NCBI GenBank assembly: GCA_937775265.1
Contig: CALKBV010000010.1
Coordinates: 158,397-222,396, forward strand
Direction: 5' to 3'
Source of the DNA: an uncultured Pseudomonadales bacterium
GTDB taxonomy: Bacteria; Pseudomonadota; Gammaproteobacteria; Pseudomonadales; Azotimanducaceae
Length of the DNA: 64,000 nt
Each line of letters opens with the position of its first letter. Position 1 is the first letter of the stretch. This document shows positions 34,966-44,006 of this stretch, piece after piece. The notes beneath the pieces are model-generated. The model searched no databases, was not told where the DNA came from, and saw nothing but the letters and a program-made list of their open reading frames with translations. Made by a program: the position numbers and the translations under genes.

Positions 34966-36102
34966 ATGTTTCAAGGCTTGAAATTCGAGCCCTTCAAACT
35001 CCCCGACGAGGCTGAATTAATCCGTCAGGAAGTTCGAGAATTTTTAGCCAGGGAGCTCGACCCAGGCACCCTCCCGAACTCAGATTTCAATGCAGGAGAA
35101 TCTGCTGAATTCAGCAGAAAATTGGGGGCGCAGGGCTGGATTGGTATGACCTGGCCCAAAGAATATGGCGGTTTAGGCAAATCATTCCTCGAACGGTATG
35201 TGGTGACGGAAGAACTGCTGGCGGCAGGTGCACCGGTTGGGTGCCACTGGATTGCTGACCGGCAAAGTGGACCGCTGATGTTGAAATTTGGCACCGAGGA
35301 GCAAAAGCAGCGATTCCTTCCAAAGATAGTCAGCGGCGACTTCTTCTTCTCTATTGGGATGAGCGAGCCAGATAGTGGATCCGATCTCGCGTCAATCAGG
35401 ACCAGTGCTAAAAAAACCGATGGCGGGTGGCTGCTAAATGGCAGCAAAATTTGGACAAGTTACGCGCATACAAATCAGTACATGGTAACGCTGGTCAGGA
35501 CCGAGCCGCCGTCTGAGAATCGACATGCAGGTATGAGTCAACTGGTTGTGGACCTGAGCGACAAAAACGTCACGGTGACGGGTATCAGGAACCTTTCCGG
35601 TGAGGAAGATTTTAACCAGGTTTTTTTTGATGATGTGTTCATTCCTGATGACATGCTGATCGGTACACCCGGCAACGGCTGGGAGCAGGTGATGAGTGAG
35701 TTGGGGTACGAACGAAGTGGCCCCGAACGATTCCTGAGCGCGTTCAGAGTGATCGTTGAATTTGCGCGTGAAATTGAGTCCAACCCTAGCGACGAACAGC
35801 TCGTATTGCTAGGCAAGTTAGTTTCCCACCTGGTCACCCTTCGAAGAATGTCAATATCGGTCGCAGGAATGCTGGGTGAAGGCAAGTTGCCATTAACCGA
35901 AGCCGCGCTGATTAAAGACCTTGGGAATAGCTATGAGCGGATGGTTCCCGAGATAGTTCGTTTGTCTGTATCGGGTGATTGTTCGCGGCGATTTGTCGAT
36001 ACGCTCAACGAATGCATACTCCACGCGCCGTCATTCACACTAAGAGGCGGCACCCGTGAAGTTCTCAAAGGCGTCATTGCTCGCGGTCTGGGATTAAGGT
36101 AG
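34966..36102 (+). CDS. acyl-CoA dehydrogenase, subunit 1
   Basis: 378 residues. FAD-binding and substrate-binding features of the family are present: GMTWPKEYGGLGKS, FSIGMSEPDSGSDLASI, LNGSKIWTSYAHTNQYMV and a C-terminal GGTREVLKGVIARGLG. YERSGPERF contains the candidate catalytic Glu. Together with the next gene it resembles the heteromeric (alpha2beta2) enzymes of actinobacterial sterol and long-chain catabolism (ChsE-type). The next gene starts six bases later. Confidence 0.93.
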   Translation: MFQGLKFEPFKLPDEAELIRQEVREFLARELDPGTLPNSDFNAGESAEFSRKLGAQGWIGMTWPKEYGGLGKSFLERYVVTEELLAAGAPVGCHWIADRQSGPLMLKFGTEEQKQRFLPKIVSGDFFFSIGMSEPDSGSDLASIRTSAKKTDGGWLLNGSKIWTSYAHTNQYMVTLVRTEPPSENRHAGMSQLVVDLSDKNVTVTGIRNLSGEEDFNQVFFDDVFIPDDMLIGTPGNGWEQVMSELGYERSGPERFLSAFRVIVEFAREIESNPSDEQLVLLGKLVSHLVTLRRMSISVAGMLGEGKLPLTEAALIKDLGNSYERMVPEIVRLSVSGDCSRRFVDTLNECILHAPSFTLRGGTREVLKGVIARGLGLR

Positions 36103-36108
36103 AACGCT

Positions 36109-37143
36109 ATGAATGAACAACAACAGTTAATCATTGAAACCCTCAACAGATTACTGACTGATTTATGTACGCCAGAGGTGGTCGACAGGTCAGAATCAGG
36201 AACATTCGCAGAAAACCTTTGGCAGATATTGACCGAAACGGGACTGACTGCGGCGGGAATAGGGGTGGAAGCAGGTGGTTCTGGTGGCGACCTTGAAGAC
36301 TCGCTGCTGGTCATCCGGGAGGCGGCGAGATTTGCCGCGCCAGTCCCGCTGGCGGAGCATTTTATTGCGGGTCTGCTGCTCAGCGAACAGGGTCAATCAA
36401 TCGAATCGGGGCCGGTGACGATTGCTTCGGGTAAATTTATTATTAGTGATGGCTTGTCACTCAGCGGTACTGCAGATGATGTTGCATTTGCTCGTTGGTG
36501 TGCGCAGGTGGTTTTGGTTGCTCAGGGATCTGACGGTTTAAAGTTGTGTAGAGTGCCAGCTTCGGATTTCGACATCGTTCAGAAAAACAGCGTTGCGGGG
36601 GAGCCTCGCGATTCTATAAGTGTGAATACCAAAGTGGCCGCAGAGTCCGCCTTTAGTGTCGATTCTCAGACACCTGAAAGAATAAAGTTGATGGGAGCGG
36701 CACTGCGCGCCTTGATGATGTCCGGTGCACTCGAGTCTGTACTGGAGATGACCGTTCAATATTCCCTGGAGCGCTCACAGTTTGGCAGACCAATATCAAA
36801 GTTCCAGGCAATTCAGCAACAACTGGCTATTCTTGCCGGTGAAGTAGCAGCATGCCAAATGGCCAGCCACTCTGTGGTTGAAGCCTTTTCGACCTTTGGC
36901 GAACTGGATATTGCGATTGGTAAAGCAAGAATCGGGGAGGCCGTGTCAATCTGTACGGATATTGCGCACCAAGTGCACGGGGCCATGGGATACACGCTGG
37001 AGCATTCACTCAATCATCGGACCCGCCGTTTGTGGAGTTGGCGCGAAGAGTACGGGAATGAACGTGAATGGCAAAAAATAGTGGGACGCCATTTCTGTGC
37101 CCAAGGCGCAGACAAACTCTGGGGTTCCATGACGGCTTTGTAG
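36109..37143 (+). CDS. acyl-CoA dehydrogenase, subunit 2
   Basis: 344 residues, shorter than a homotetrameric dehydrogenase. The C-terminal FAD-contacting part is good (SQFGRPISKFQAIQQQLAILAGEV and VHGAMGYTLEHSLNHRTRR), while the N-terminal part is divergent. This division is expected in a heteromeric pair, where one subunit supplies the base and the other completes the FAD site. Directly coupled to subunit 1. Confidence 0.92.
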   Translation: MNEQQQLIIETLNRLLTDLCTPEVVDRSESGTFAENLWQILTETGLTAAGIGVEAGGSGGDLEDSLLVIREAARFAAPVPLAEHFIAGLLLSEQGQSIESGPVTIASGKFIISDGLSLSGTADDVAFARWCAQVVLVAQGSDGLKLCRVPASDFDIVQKNSVAGEPRDSISVNTKVAAESAFSVDSQTPERIKLMGAALRALMMSGALESVLEMTVQYSLERSQFGRPISKFQAIQQQLAILAGEVAACQMASHSVVEAFSTFGELDIAIGKARIGEAVSICTDIAHQVHGAMGYTLEHSLNHRTRRLWSWREEYGNEREWQKIVGRHFCAQGADKLWGSMTAL

Positions 37144-37229
37144 GCTCGCCGTTGTTGTCGCCGCTTAGCAGGCCAGGACTAGAGATCTTGACGGACCGTC
37201 CTTAGTGGTTCCTCGAAATGGCGTTGGGT

Positions 37230-38135
37230 TTAAGACAAACTGAAACCTGATTCTACTGACGGAGCAGGTGTATCGCACTTCACTTGGTTCGTATCAATCA
37301 TCCTGATCATAGCTGCGAGTACTGATCTTGCAGCTGCTCCATATAGTCCGGGGTCAGTTTCTGTGTACATCACAGGCACCATTTTCTTGATGTCTGTATA
37401 TCCCTCACCCAGGCATTTCAGGATCTGTCTTTCCCTGTCTAGCCTATGATCAATGAATGCCTGGACAAAGTTTTTAACATCCCTGATACAGGTACCGTGA
37501 GTAGGCCAGTAGATTTCATCGTCTCGCAGTAACAGTTTTTCCAGGCTCGAAATGTAGCTTGTCATATCTCCATCGGGTGGACCAATAACGCTGGTGGACC
37601 AGCCCATCACGTGATCGCCGGTAAACAAGGCATTTTCTTCTTTTAGGCTGAAGCAGGTGTGGTTCGAAGTGTGTCCAGGAGTGTAGACACATTCAACAGT
37701 CCAGCCATCACCTGCAATAACATCGCCATCGCGGATCTCAACGTCCGGGATGAACGCCATGTCACCACCGGCTTCGATTTGAACTCCTGCCTCAATTTTA
37801 CCTGCGCCATGTGGACCATATCCGTAGGTTTTTGTTCCCCAGGTTTTTTTGAGCGGAGCCGCGGCAGGTGAGTGATCGGCATGCGTATGGGTAATCAATA
37901 TGTGTGTAACGGTTTCTCCCTTGAGCAGGTTTTCGAGCGCGTTGACGTGCTCTTCGATCAGTGGGCCAGGGTCGATGACAGCGACATTGCCCCGTCCGAT
38001 AATATAGGTGCCGGTACCATGGAAAGTGAAACCACTGGGGTTGGGTGCTGTGACGCGGCGTATGAGTGGTGTTAGTTCTTCCAGTGCACCGTAAGCGTAC
38101 TCGTATTCGTAGATAAACGGGATTTTTGTAGCCAT
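37230..38135 (-). CDS. MBL-fold hydrolase (LACTB2-like)
   Basis: 301 residues. Zinc-binding motif THTHADHSPAAAPL, then a TPGHTSNH block, FTGDHVMG and a WPTHGTCI end motif, matching the LACTB2/GloB-like group. A C-terminal helical extension (ERQILKCLGEGYTDIKKMV) is the usual winged helix. Substrate may be a thioester or RNA end; not established. Convergent with acyl-CoA dehydrogenase subunit 2. Confidence 0.9.
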   Translation of the reverse strand: MATKIPFIYEYEYAYGALEELTPLIRRVTAPNPSGFTFHGTGTYIIGRGNVAVIDPGPLIEEHVNALENLLKGETVTHILITHTHADHSPAAAPLKKTWGTKTYGYGPHGAGKIEAGVQIEAGGDMAFIPDVEIRDGDVIAGDGWTVECVYTPGHTSNHTCFSLKEENALFTGDHVMGWSTSVIGPPDGDMTSYISSLEKLLLRDDEIYWPTHGTCIRDVKNFVQAFIDHRLDRERQILKCLGEGYTDIKKMVPVMYTETDPGLYGAAARSVLAAMIRMIDTNQVKCDTPAPSVESGFSLS

Positions 38136-38250
38136 GATAGTAATTCTCAGTTTAAGGACCTAAGTTTAGCAAAAAGAGAACGATCACACATTCATGACAG
38201 GCCCTAGATGGCGCATCTCTCTGGCAAGGTAGGGGGCCAAGGAGAAACAT

Positions 38251-40008
38251 ATGTCGTCAGACCTAGCGTTATTTAGAAGACTGATCGATATCGGTATTGC
38301 ACTGTCAGCGGAGAAGGATACTAACAAGCTGATGGAAATTATTTTGCTGGAAGCAAAAGATATTAGCAATGCTGATGGTGGGACACTTTATATTCGAACG
38401 AAAGAGAACACGCTCGAGTTTGCAATCATGCGCACTGATTCTCTCCGGGTAGCACAAGGGGGAACCAGTGGCGTGGAAATCACCATCCCTCCTGTACAGA
38501 TGTTCCTTGAAGACAGTTCACCTAATACTCAGCAGATTGTAGCCAGTGCCGCTTTGTCGGGAGATACCCTTAATATCAGTGACCCTTATGATTCAACGGC
38601 GTTCGATTTTTCGGGTACCAAACGGTTTGATGAGGGAAACAACTATCGCACCAAGTCGGTACTGACAGTTCCCCTCAAGAACAGTCAGGATTATGTTATC
38701 GGCGTACTCCAGTTGTTGAATGCCCAAGCACCTGACGGCGAAGTCATAGCATTTTCTGACCAGATACAGCCCCTGATTGAAGCCCTCGCGTCACAGGCAG
38801 CAGTCGCTTTGGATAATGCATTATTGATTGATGCTCAGGAAAACTTGCTGGAGGCTGTTATCACCCTGATGGCTCGTGCGGTCGATGCCAAGTCGCCCTA
38901 TACGGGTGGGCATTGTGAACGGGTACCGGAGCTGACCAAGATGCTCGCTCGAGCAGCCTGTGATTCAACTTCAGGTCCTTTTACCGAGTTTAGCCTGACG
39001 GAGGAGGAGTGGTATGAGTTGCACATAGGTGCTTGGCTGCATGACTGCGGTAAGGTGACGACGCCTGAGTACGTGGTTGATAAGGCAACCAAGCTTGAGA
39101 CGATTACAGACCGTATTCATGAGGTCAGAATGCGCTTTGAGGTGTTAAAGCTGGAACGAACTATCGCTTACCAGGAAAGAGTGATTTCCGGTATAGGAGA
39201 CTCTGAATCCCTTAAAGCTGAGCTGGAAAAGGAGTTGGCTCAGATCGATGATGACTACTACTTCATCGCCGAGTGCAACCTGGGTGGCGAGCTCATGGCG
39301 GATGAGCTTGTAGATCGAGTGAGGGAAATTGCCGCTACAACCTGGACGCGAACGCTTAGCAATCGAACTGGTGTCTCTTTAGAGGAACTTAAGCGAAAGG
39401 AGAAGGAACCCGAGTCGTCCTTGCCATGTGAGGAAGCGCTGCTGGCAGATCGCCCCGATCATTTAATAGAGCACAATTCAGTGGTGCATTCGGCTGACCC
39501 GGGCAATAACTATGGATTCCAGATCGAAGTTCCCAAGAACAAGTACAACCTCGGTGAAATTTACAACCTCTGTATCGCGCGCGGGACGTTAACAGATGAA
39601 GAGAGGTTCAAAATTAACGATCACATTGTCCAGACGATCGTAATGCTGGAGAGCCTGCCGTTTCCGAAGCATCTGGAGAGGGTGCCAGAGATTGCAGGTG
39701 GTCATCATGAAAAAATGGATGGTACCGGATACCCGAAACGCCTGACCGGCGACCAGATGTCAGTTCCCGCGAAGGTGATGGCGATAGCCGACGTGTTCGA
39801 GGCGCTGACGGCCGCAGACAGACCTTACAAGAAGCCGAAAAAATTGTCCGACAGCATCAAGATCATGTCATTTATGGTTAACGATCAGCATCTGGATCCT
39901 GAGCTGTTCCGGCTCTTTCTTGAGTCCGGTGTCTACAGGGATTATGCGCAAAAGTATCTGTTACCGGCACAGGTTGACGACTTCGATGTTGCCACTTACT
40001 TAAACTAA
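38251..40008 (+). CDS. GAF-HD-GYP c-di-GMP phosphodiesterase with large insertion
   Basis: 585 residues from ATG 38251, with AAGGAGA upstream. A GAF sensor covers ~1-190. The HD-GYP domain follows with HD at 264-265 (WLHDCGKV) and the signature HHEKMDGTGYP at 485-495, then ADVFEALT. About 150 extra residues (~285-440), helix-rich and acidic, lie between the HD and the second half of the metal site, where canonical enzymes have ~20. Predicted to degrade c-di-GMP. The GAF domain is strongly similar to that of the cyclase at 24639, suggesting opposing outputs to one signal. Confidence 0.93.
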   Translation: MSSDLALFRRLIDIGIALSAEKDTNKLMEIILLEAKDISNADGGTLYIRTKENTLEFAIMRTDSLRVAQGGTSGVEITIPPVQMFLEDSSPNTQQIVASAALSGDTLNISDPYDSTAFDFSGTKRFDEGNNYRTKSVLTVPLKNSQDYVIGVLQLLNAQAPDGEVIAFSDQIQPLIEALASQAAVALDNALLIDAQENLLEAVITLMARAVDAKSPYTGGHCERVPELTKMLARAACDSTSGPFTEFSLTEEEWYELHIGAWLHDCGKVTTPEYVVDKATKLETITDRIHEVRMRFEVLKLERTIAYQERVISGIGDSESLKAELEKELAQIDDDYYFIAECNLGGELMADELVDRVREIAATTWTRTLSNRTGVSLEELKRKEKEPESSLPCEEALLADRPDHLIEHNSVVHSADPGNNYGFQIEVPKNKYNLGEIYNLCIARGTLTDEERFKINDHIVQTIVMLESLPFPKHLERVPEIAGGHHEKMDGTGYPKRLTGDQMSVPAKVMAIADVFEALTAADRPYKKPKKLSDSIKIMSFMVNDQHLDPELFRLFLESGVYRDYAQKYLLPAQVDDFDVATYLN

Positions 40009-40938
40009 GGAATCCCTGATCAGCGTGCCCATATGCGTTTCTACACTGCGGGCCAGGGCGTCCAGGTCATAGCCTCCTTCTAATGTGGAGACGATTCTTC
40101 CTTGACAGAATCGTTCTGCAATGGTGATCAGCTGCGAGGTTATCCAGGCGTAATCAGACTCAACAAAACGCAGTTCACCAAGTGGGTCTTCTGTATGTGC
40201 ATCAAACCCTGCACTGATAAAAAGCACATCGGGTTTATGGTTTTCAAGTGCGGGTAACCATTCTCTTTCTGCTCTGGCCCTGAACTGGTCACCGGTCGCG
40301 TCTTTCTCAAGTGGCATGTTGAGAATATGTGGATTAGTGAAATCGAGATACCGATGGGGGTAGAAGTGTTCCTGAAAACTGGAACACACCAGGACCTCGG
40401 GCCTGTCTTTGAATATGTCGACCGTACCGTTGCAGTGGTGGACATCAAAATCGACGATTGCAACGCGACTGACACTTTCGTTCGCAAGCGCCAGTTCCGC
40501 GGCAAGAGCAATGTTGTTGAATAGACAAAAACCCATAGCCGCCGCGACTTCTGCATGATGCCCTGGTGGCCTGACGGCGCAAAAGACGCGTCTCGCGTCC
40601 CCGCTTAGGACATCCCTCGTTGCCGCGGCGCAGGCCCCAGCAGCGAGTTTACTAGCACGAAGGCTACCGCGACTCATATAAGTGTCTCGCTCAACCTTGA
40701 TGACAGTACTTACAGGTTCGCTTCTGTTGATGGACTCAATGTAATTTTCAGGATGAATCTTCAAGAGTATGTCGTCGTGCACTTCGCTCGCCAGAACTAC
40801 ATTGGTCTCGCTGATTATTCCTGACGCCGTTAACCTCGACATGATACTTCTAAGTCGATCAGGACGTTCCGGATGTCGCGGCATCTCGTGGATCTCGCAA
40901 TCAGGGTGAGTGTATAGCCGTGTTAAATCGTTCATCAT
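40000..40938 (-). CDS. histone deacetylase-like amidohydrolase
   Basis: 312 residues with the class II HDAC fold. Motifs: RPPGHHAEVAAAMGFCLFNNIA (His pair), VDFDVHHCNGT (zinc-binding Asp and His), SAGFDAHTEDPLG, and EGGYDLDALA with the transition-state Tyr. Bacterial relatives remove acetyl groups from polyamines, acetoin-pathway proteins or small molecules. Its 3' end overlaps the HD-GYP stop by nine bases (convergent). Cytoplasmic. Confidence 0.93.
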   Translation of the reverse strand: MMNDLTRLYTHPDCEIHEMPRHPERPDRLRSIMSRLTASGIISETNVVLASEVHDDILLKIHPENYIESINRSEPVSTVIKVERDTYMSRGSLRASKLAAGACAAATRDVLSGDARRVFCAVRPPGHHAEVAAAMGFCLFNNIALAAELALANESVSRVAIVDFDVHHCNGTVDIFKDRPEVLVCSSFQEHFYPHRYLDFTNPHILNMPLEKDATGDQFRARAEREWLPALENHKPDVLFISAGFDAHTEDPLGELRFVESDYAWITSQLITIAERFCQGRIVSTLEGGYDLDALARSVETHMGTLIRDSLV

Positions 40939-41170
40939 TCTCTTTGTATCACCCTGGTTTTGTCATCTGGAAACAGGTTAAACCGAGGCGCCAATATTAG
41001 CAGGTAAGGACGAGTGGAGGCGGTTACCTGATTGACCAATGCTAGCTTTTGTTTGATGGGCTCACGGGTTTGCGTTTTCAGCAGTCTTTGGCCTGGATAT
41101 AGATTGTCCGTTAGCTGGTTCACAGTATCGCAAGGCTAAGCATTTCTGGATAATAGGGTGAAAAGCATCC

Positions 41171-42844
41171 ATGAGCTATCAGTTGAATAGATTACCTAGT
41201 GTAGCAAAGCTATTTCCGCGATTATTATTGGGTCGTCGAACCTGTGATCAGCGTCTTTTTATGACGCTGCTGGTTTTAACGTTAACCCTCCTGAGTGAGT
41301 GGGTATTGTCATCCCCGGTTGATTTTAAGGCGCAGTCCATTCGTATTTCGATGCTGCAGGAGCCGCCAAGCCTGAATAGCAGTAAAGCGACCGATCTGGT
41401 CAGTTTTTTCGTCCTGGGGCACACTACAGAAGGGCTGTTACGTTATGACCGTCGGGGACGGCTCGTCGCGGGTGTCGCAGAGAGCTGGGATGTAACCCCG
41501 ACCGCACTGACCTTCAGGTTGCGCCCCGATGCTCGCTGGCATGACGGGAGTAAAGTGACAGCCGCAGATTTTGTTTACGCTTGGCAAAACGTTAATGATC
41601 CTGCCGTTGCGGCTCCTTTCGCCGCCATCATGTATCCAATCAAGAATGCAGAGGCTATTCAAAATGGGGAACTTCCAGTTGCCGCGCTGGGAGTGTCGTC
41701 TCCATCGGAGGGGACGCTGGTAGTCGAGCTTGAACGACCCTGTGGATACTGTCTTGGGCTGATGGCACATGCGACCTTTTATCCCATTAATAAGGCTTTC
41801 CACGAACAGGCTGGTGAACGTTATGGGTCAGAATCAGATCAGCTGCTGTCCAATGGGCCTTTTGTCCTGACAGAGTGGGTTCATGAGGCACGGTTGGTGA
41901 TGTCCAAAAACCCGCATTACTGGAACCGGGAAGCTATTGAGTTAAATAAGATCGAGGTGGCCTACATTACCGGCGATAATCGCACCAGGCTGAACCTGTT
42001 TCGGGACGGCCAAATTGCATTTGTCAGGATGGGGGCAGAAACCGTAAAGGACGCCGTTGCTCAGGGCATGCGGGTTCGCACGTTTTTGACCGGTGGTGTG
42101 ACCTATGTATGGTTCAATTTTCGTGAGGGTAAACCTACGGGTAATAAAGCCCTGCGTCAGGCTATCCAAGCGAGCTTCAACCCTGACGAGTATGTTAACA
42201 AGGTGATTGCAATACCAGGCTACAAGGCGACGGGGACGCTGTTCCCAAGCTGGATCAGAGGAAATGAAAAGTCCTTTGTCGATGAATATCCTCCACCGGT
42301 TGTCATGCGTGGAAAGCAGCAGCGTCTTGCGCTCATGGAACAGGTGGCTCGGGAAATCGGTGAAGTGCCGGACCTCACTATTCTTACTGTCTCGAGTACC
42401 ACCGGTGCAAAGGCGGCGGAATACTTCCAGGGGCTATTGGAGCAGTCGTTGGGAATCACTTCTCGCGTAGACCAACAGACTTTCAAGCAATACCTTAATA
42501 AGGCGCGAAGAGGAGAATTCGACCTGGTACTTAGCAGCTGGTATCCGGATTTTGACGACCTGGTGAGCTACGCAGACCTGCTGGGCTCAGATAATCCTAA
42601 TAATCGGGGCAGGTACAGCAGCAAAGAGTATGATCGCTCACTAAAGGTGTTGCTCGAAAGCATTAATCCGGCGGCGAGGTTTAAGGCGGCAGCGGAGCTA
42701 CAGCGAATTATCGTAAAAGAGGTTCCTCTTCTACCTAATTCAGAAACCAGTAGTGCGTATATGGTTCACCCGAAACTGAAGGGTGTTGTTCGCCGCGTCC
42801 TTGGACAGGACCCTGACTTTACCTATGCGCGGATCGTGGAATAG
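41171..42844 (+). CDS. orphan oligopeptide ABC substrate-binding protein (OppA/MppA-like)
   Basis: 557 residues with the family-5 extracellular binding fold. The stretch SIRISMLQEPPSLNSSKATD opens the domain, followed by GRLVAGVAESWDVTPTALTFRLRPDARWHDG and KNPHYWNREAI. The N-terminal ~35 residues precede a hydrophobic segment (LFMTLLVLTLTLLSEW), so either the start is at ATG 41261 or the protein has a long leader. No permease or ATPase genes are adjacent, so it works with a remote transporter, as MppA does. Confidence 0.9.
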   Translation: MSYQLNRLPSVAKLFPRLLLGRRTCDQRLFMTLLVLTLTLLSEWVLSSPVDFKAQSIRISMLQEPPSLNSSKATDLVSFFVLGHTTEGLLRYDRRGRLVAGVAESWDVTPTALTFRLRPDARWHDGSKVTAADFVYAWQNVNDPAVAAPFAAIMYPIKNAEAIQNGELPVAALGVSSPSEGTLVVELERPCGYCLGLMAHATFYPINKAFHEQAGERYGSESDQLLSNGPFVLTEWVHEARLVMSKNPHYWNREAIELNKIEVAYITGDNRTRLNLFRDGQIAFVRMGAETVKDAVAQGMRVRTFLTGGVTYVWFNFREGKPTGNKALRQAIQASFNPDEYVNKVIAIPGYKATGTLFPSWIRGNEKSFVDEYPPPVVMRGKQQRLALMEQVAREIGEVPDLTILTVSSTTGAKAAEYFQGLLEQSLGITSRVDQQTFKQYLNKARRGEFDLVLSSWYPDFDDLVSYADLLGSDNPNNRGRYSSKEYDRSLKVLLESINPAARFKAAAELQRIIVKEVPLLPNSETSSAYMVHPKLKGVVRRVLGQDPDFTYARIVE

Positions 42845-43253
42845 AAAGCCTCTCTATCGCGATAAGGTAACGCATGCTTTTCTCCCTTTAATTAAAGTAG
42901 TAGGCCCTAGTCTAGAGCAGTTCGAAGTAACGGTTTTATGCTCACTGCACCTGCAGCCATTGCGTCTGCTAAGACCTTCATCCGTGCAGGCTACGATTAG
43001 TTCTCCTTGCATATTCGTTAGGTGGCTGGTTACCGCGCATAACCGTGAAGAACAGCCTGCCCGGCTTGGTAAAGGCACTGACAACAATTGGTCAATTTTG
43101 CAGGTTAGGCCAGGGTGACTTCATGCACCTGTAACCTTTGTTTTGGCCCCAGGGTTATCAAAGTCCATCTCAATCACAATGGACTGCGTTCCCTTGTACC
43201 CCGGTGCTCGACATCATAAGCTCCATTTTGTTGATTCGTAACGAACTGCCGTA
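42845..43253. other. 409-bp gap with no gene recognised
   Basis: Between the binding-protein stop and the steroid-reductase-like start. Neither strand has an ORF with recognisable motifs. No strong hairpin with a U tract or clear promoter was found. Confidence 0.5.
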
Positions 43254-44006
43254 TTGTCGATAAGTGAACTATATCCAGTCGTGCTCTGGGCAATGGTCGT
43301 CATTGCTCCATGTGCTTTCGTGTTGCTATTTTTTATCTCGGCGCCATACGGACGGTATCTTCGTGCAGGCTGGGGTCCCACTGTGTCGTCCAGAACCGGC
43401 TGGCTGCTAATGGAAGCCCCGGCAAGCCTGTTAATGCTGTCAGTGTTGTTGCTCATTCCAGTTAATTTTGTTGTTTACCTGTTTCTTGGCGCCTGGCAGG
43501 TTCATTACTTCCATCGGGCGTTTGTCTACCCTTTCACATTGACATCTCGAAGAAGGATTCCCATGACGATAGTGGCGTTGGCTATTGTTTTTAATTCGGC
43601 GAACGCTTTTCTCAATGGGTATCACTTTGTGCTTCACCTGGACTGGTACGGGCACGAATGGCTGACCCGTTGGAACTTTATTGCAGGGTCGCTTTTGTTT
43701 GCCCTAGGATACTATATAACAAAACGGTCAGATCGCATTCTGGCTGGTCTTCGGACGGATGCCACTGATGATTACCAGATTCCCCGGGGGTTTCTTTACC
43801 GCTATGTCAGCTCACCTAACTACCTTGGAGAGACTGTGCAATGGCTCGGTTGGACGTTGATGACACTTTCGCCAGCTGCCTGGGTATTTCTCTTGTGGAC
43901 GATTGCGAACCTTTTGCCACGAGCCATCAGCCACCATCGGTGGTATCAGGAACATTTTACCGATTACCCGAAAAACAGGAAGGCGTTCATACCTTTTGTT
44001 CTTTAG
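43254..44006 (+). CDS. steroid 5-alpha-reductase-like membrane enzyme
   Basis: 250 residues from TTG 43254, the only start before an in-frame stop. It matches the 3-oxo-5-alpha-steroid 4-dehydrogenase family (PF02544) over its full length. Early APYGRYLRAGWGP is close to eukaryotic SRD5A1/2. The C-terminal NADPH region has RGFLYRYVSSPNYLGETVQWLGW and ends FTDYPKNRKAFIPFVL. Several membrane helices are present. Likely reduces a delta-4 double bond of a steroid-like or polyprenoid substrate. The 3' end overlaps the convergent RND gene by 20 bases. Confidence 0.88.
   Translation: MSISELYPVVLWAMVVIAPCAFVLLFFISAPYGRYLRAGWGPTVSSRTGWLLMEAPASLLMLSVLLLIPVNFVVYLFLGAWQVHYFHRAFVYPFTLTSRRRIPMTIVALAIVFNSANAFLNGYHFVLHLDWYGHEWLTRWNFIAGSLLFALGYYITKRSDRILAGLRTDATDDYQIPRGFLYRYVSSPNYLGETVQWLGWTLMTLSPAAWVFLLWTIANLLPRAISHHRWYQEHFTDYPKNRKAFIPFVL

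Noticed and set aside
42783..43118. 111-residue plus-strand ORF overlapping the binding-protein end
   Set aside because: It is an out-of-frame extension of the OppA-like gene and has no motifs.
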